Part shown: positions 62,251-64,000 of the stretch, piece after piece
Numbering within the stretch: position 1 is the stretch's first letter
Layout of the letters: each line of letters begins with the position of its first letter
DNA from: Nautilus pompilius
Taxonomy: Eukaryota; Mollusca; Cephalopoda; Nautilida; Nautilidae
Direction of reading: 5' to 3'
DNA length: 64,000 bases
Assembly: GCA_018389105.1 (NCBI GenBank)
Contig: JACATO010002451.1
Span: 2,930,501-2,994,500 of the forward strand
Made by a program: the position numbers and the translations under genes
The notes under the pieces: generated by a model
What the model saw: only the letters and a program-made list of their open reading frames with translations
Databases searched by the model: none
What the model was told of the DNA's origin: nothing

Positions 62251-63345
62251 AATGACATCCCGTCTTTTTCACTGAATGGTTATATCCTTCCCTGCCTGTT
62301 CTGTGCTATCAGTCTTTTATGCTTCAAATGAAGCCCAACACTTTATGCAGTTGAACTATAATCTCCCTGCTTTGTTTAAGTTATATACTCAGAATTTTCT
62401 TAGCAATTTCAATGGCAATCCAGCACATAAAATGCCCCTTTAAAACCTGATAATACAATGACAACCTGATCCCTTTCTACATTCATTTGCAGAATCCTTC
62501 AACGCCTCTAAACATGTATGTTTAGATTTTGATATAATGAACTACATTGTTGAGTGGAGACCTGGTTAAACATTATTTTTTTTTCCTTTGTGATCATGTG
62601 GTTTACTTATCTGTTTCATTAATATTCCCAAATGTCTTGTTAGTCTATTTGCCAATTGCTTTTTAAATATTTAGTTACAAATGAGCCACTGTATTGATCT
62701 TTTTTGTTCAAGATGACACCATTTAAAGGCATACTTTCATCTTGGATGTATAAGTTTGCTAGCCTTTTATTGGTCTGCACCTATCCATTTTATTTCATTT
62801 CTAAATTTACAAAAAAATAAACAAAAGTTTAGATAAAAAGGAATATCAACTAGAGGCAACCAAATGCCACTGCAAGCTATTAAGATGTATTCATTTCTAG
62901 GCTTAATAATGTAAGTCTCTAATTCTCAGATTAGATCAGTCAGTAAAAATTACTGGAAAAATTTTAGCTCCACTTAATTTTGGCATCTAGTCACCTGATA
63001 GGCCACTGACTCGATGTATAATGTAATGAGGCAAGCACCATACAAGAGAGTAATTTTATCATATGTGTTCTAGTCATGCCACTGTTTCATGTTCCAGAGA
63101 ATCCAAGTGATAGTAAAACAGATACATAAACAGCAATACAAGCATATGGATAGTTTTTCTTCACCAAAATTAAATCAAAGAGTAAAAGAAATGAAACAAT
63201 TTCACTAAGTGGAAACAAGTCACCAGTGAGTTTTTCAGATTTCCTAAAATATTTTTCATATGCAAACTACTTTTTTTTTCCCTCTCTCTCTCTCTCTTTA
63301 CTTTGAAGTTACATATAGGCAAAAATGTATTTTGTAGTCAAACAT
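62251..63345. other. Upstream DNA, nothing recognised
   Basis: AT-rich sequence without recognisable exon or mobile element. Confidence 0.5.
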
Positions 63346-63349
63346 GCCC

Positions 63350-63545
63350 GCAGTGATAGTGCTGGGCTCATTATCATTAGTAGTAGATCCTGGCTCAGAC
63401 CTATACCAGGGAAACAAACAGCTGAGGTGGTTTCTCATTTCTTTCCCCAGCAAATACGGATGTGAAAGGCTCGGGAAGATACCAGAGTACCTGGAGGAAA
63501 CCCACAGGCAGGTTGCTTGAACTCAGAGGAGTATTTGGATCAGTT
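63350..63545 (+). repeat. Dispersed repeat with GGAGGAAACCC motif
   Basis: Contains AGAGTACCTGGAGGAAACCC followed by CACAGGCAGG and GAACTC. This is the pattern GAGTACCYGGAGGAAACCC that occurs in dispersed repeats of many aquatic animals. The block is GC-richer than its flanks. Ends and class are not clear. Confidence 0.35.
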
Positions 63546-64000
63546 ATTACATAATACATTTGTTTGTATCAACCAGTTTTGTTTTATTTAAACACTTATT
63601 GGTGTGGCTGATATAAAAATTGGCTAATAAACTAAAGACAAACCAAAATACTTAGTTTTATAAGCCCATTTAATACAAATTCATTGTTACACAGAAAAAC
63701 TGGAATAGTAAAAAATGAAAATACTATTAAATAGCATTGTTAAAAAAATAATGGTCTATTTTTAAGAAACACTTGAAAATATTCTCACAAACAGAAGATT
63801 TTATTTAAAATACATATACTGCTATTTTGTTGATGTTCATTTTCTTGGTCAAAAAAGGAATTTATTTCCATTCACTGCCATTATTAAATATTTAACTGCT
63901 ATACAAAATTTAGTAGCTTTTTGTATTAAAAAAAAGCAAACAAAACAACACAAAACATCTTTGCAGAGCTATAAACTCAATGAAAAGAAAGAATAAAAGT

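Overview
The window is animal nuclear DNA: AT-rich, with long introns, many DNA-transposon fossils and two CpG-rich islands in otherwise CpG-poor sequence. One host gene on the minus strand spans most of it. This is the orthologue of OSBPL1A, which encodes ORP1, an oxysterol-binding-protein-related protein of late endosomes. I recovered 16 coding exons by reading splice sites, phase and similarity to the vertebrate protein. In order they encode three ankyrin repeats, a PH domain, a helical linker, an FFAT motif and the first residues of the lipid-binding ORD. The remaining ORD exons lie beyond base 1. The ankyrin architecture shows a metazoan. The transposon mix (Tc1, mariner, pogo/Tigger, ZBED-type hAT) and tRNA-headed SINEs would fit a spiralian such as a mollusc, but that is only a guess.

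Layout from right to left, which is the direction of transcription: upstream DNA with two dispersed repeats (60.8-64 kb); a CpG island with long G/C runs that probably holds the long-isoform promoter and a 5'-UTR exon ending near 60,268; the start-codon exon at 55.4 kb; ankyrin exons at 54.3, 46.5, 45.2, 40.3 and 38.2 kb; PH exons at 34.4-31.2 kb; linker exons at 29.3 and 27.9 kb; the FFAT exon at 24.5 kb; an extra linker exon at 22.7 kb; a second CpG island at 20.2-21.0 kb; and the first ORD exon at 8.1 kb.

The most interesting observation is in the second CpG island. It contains a short coding exon (20,510-20,592) with its own ATG. Its splice donor has exactly the phase needed to join the ORD exon at 8,170. 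This would give a short, ORD-only protein equivalent to vertebrate ORP1S, so the two-promoter organisation of OSBPL1A appears to be present here too.

The introns hold at least ten DNA-transposon copies. Three Tc1 copies (648-1876, 25168-26684, 41520-43011), a Tigger (3436-5695) and two hAT elements (34699-37573, 48689-51612) have both ends visible. A mariner at 8.6-9.7 kb has its two transposase halves in opposite orientations. Other Tc1 and Tigger pieces, LINE fragments and SINE-like repeats are more decayed. No RNA gene, CRISPR array or second host gene could be supported.
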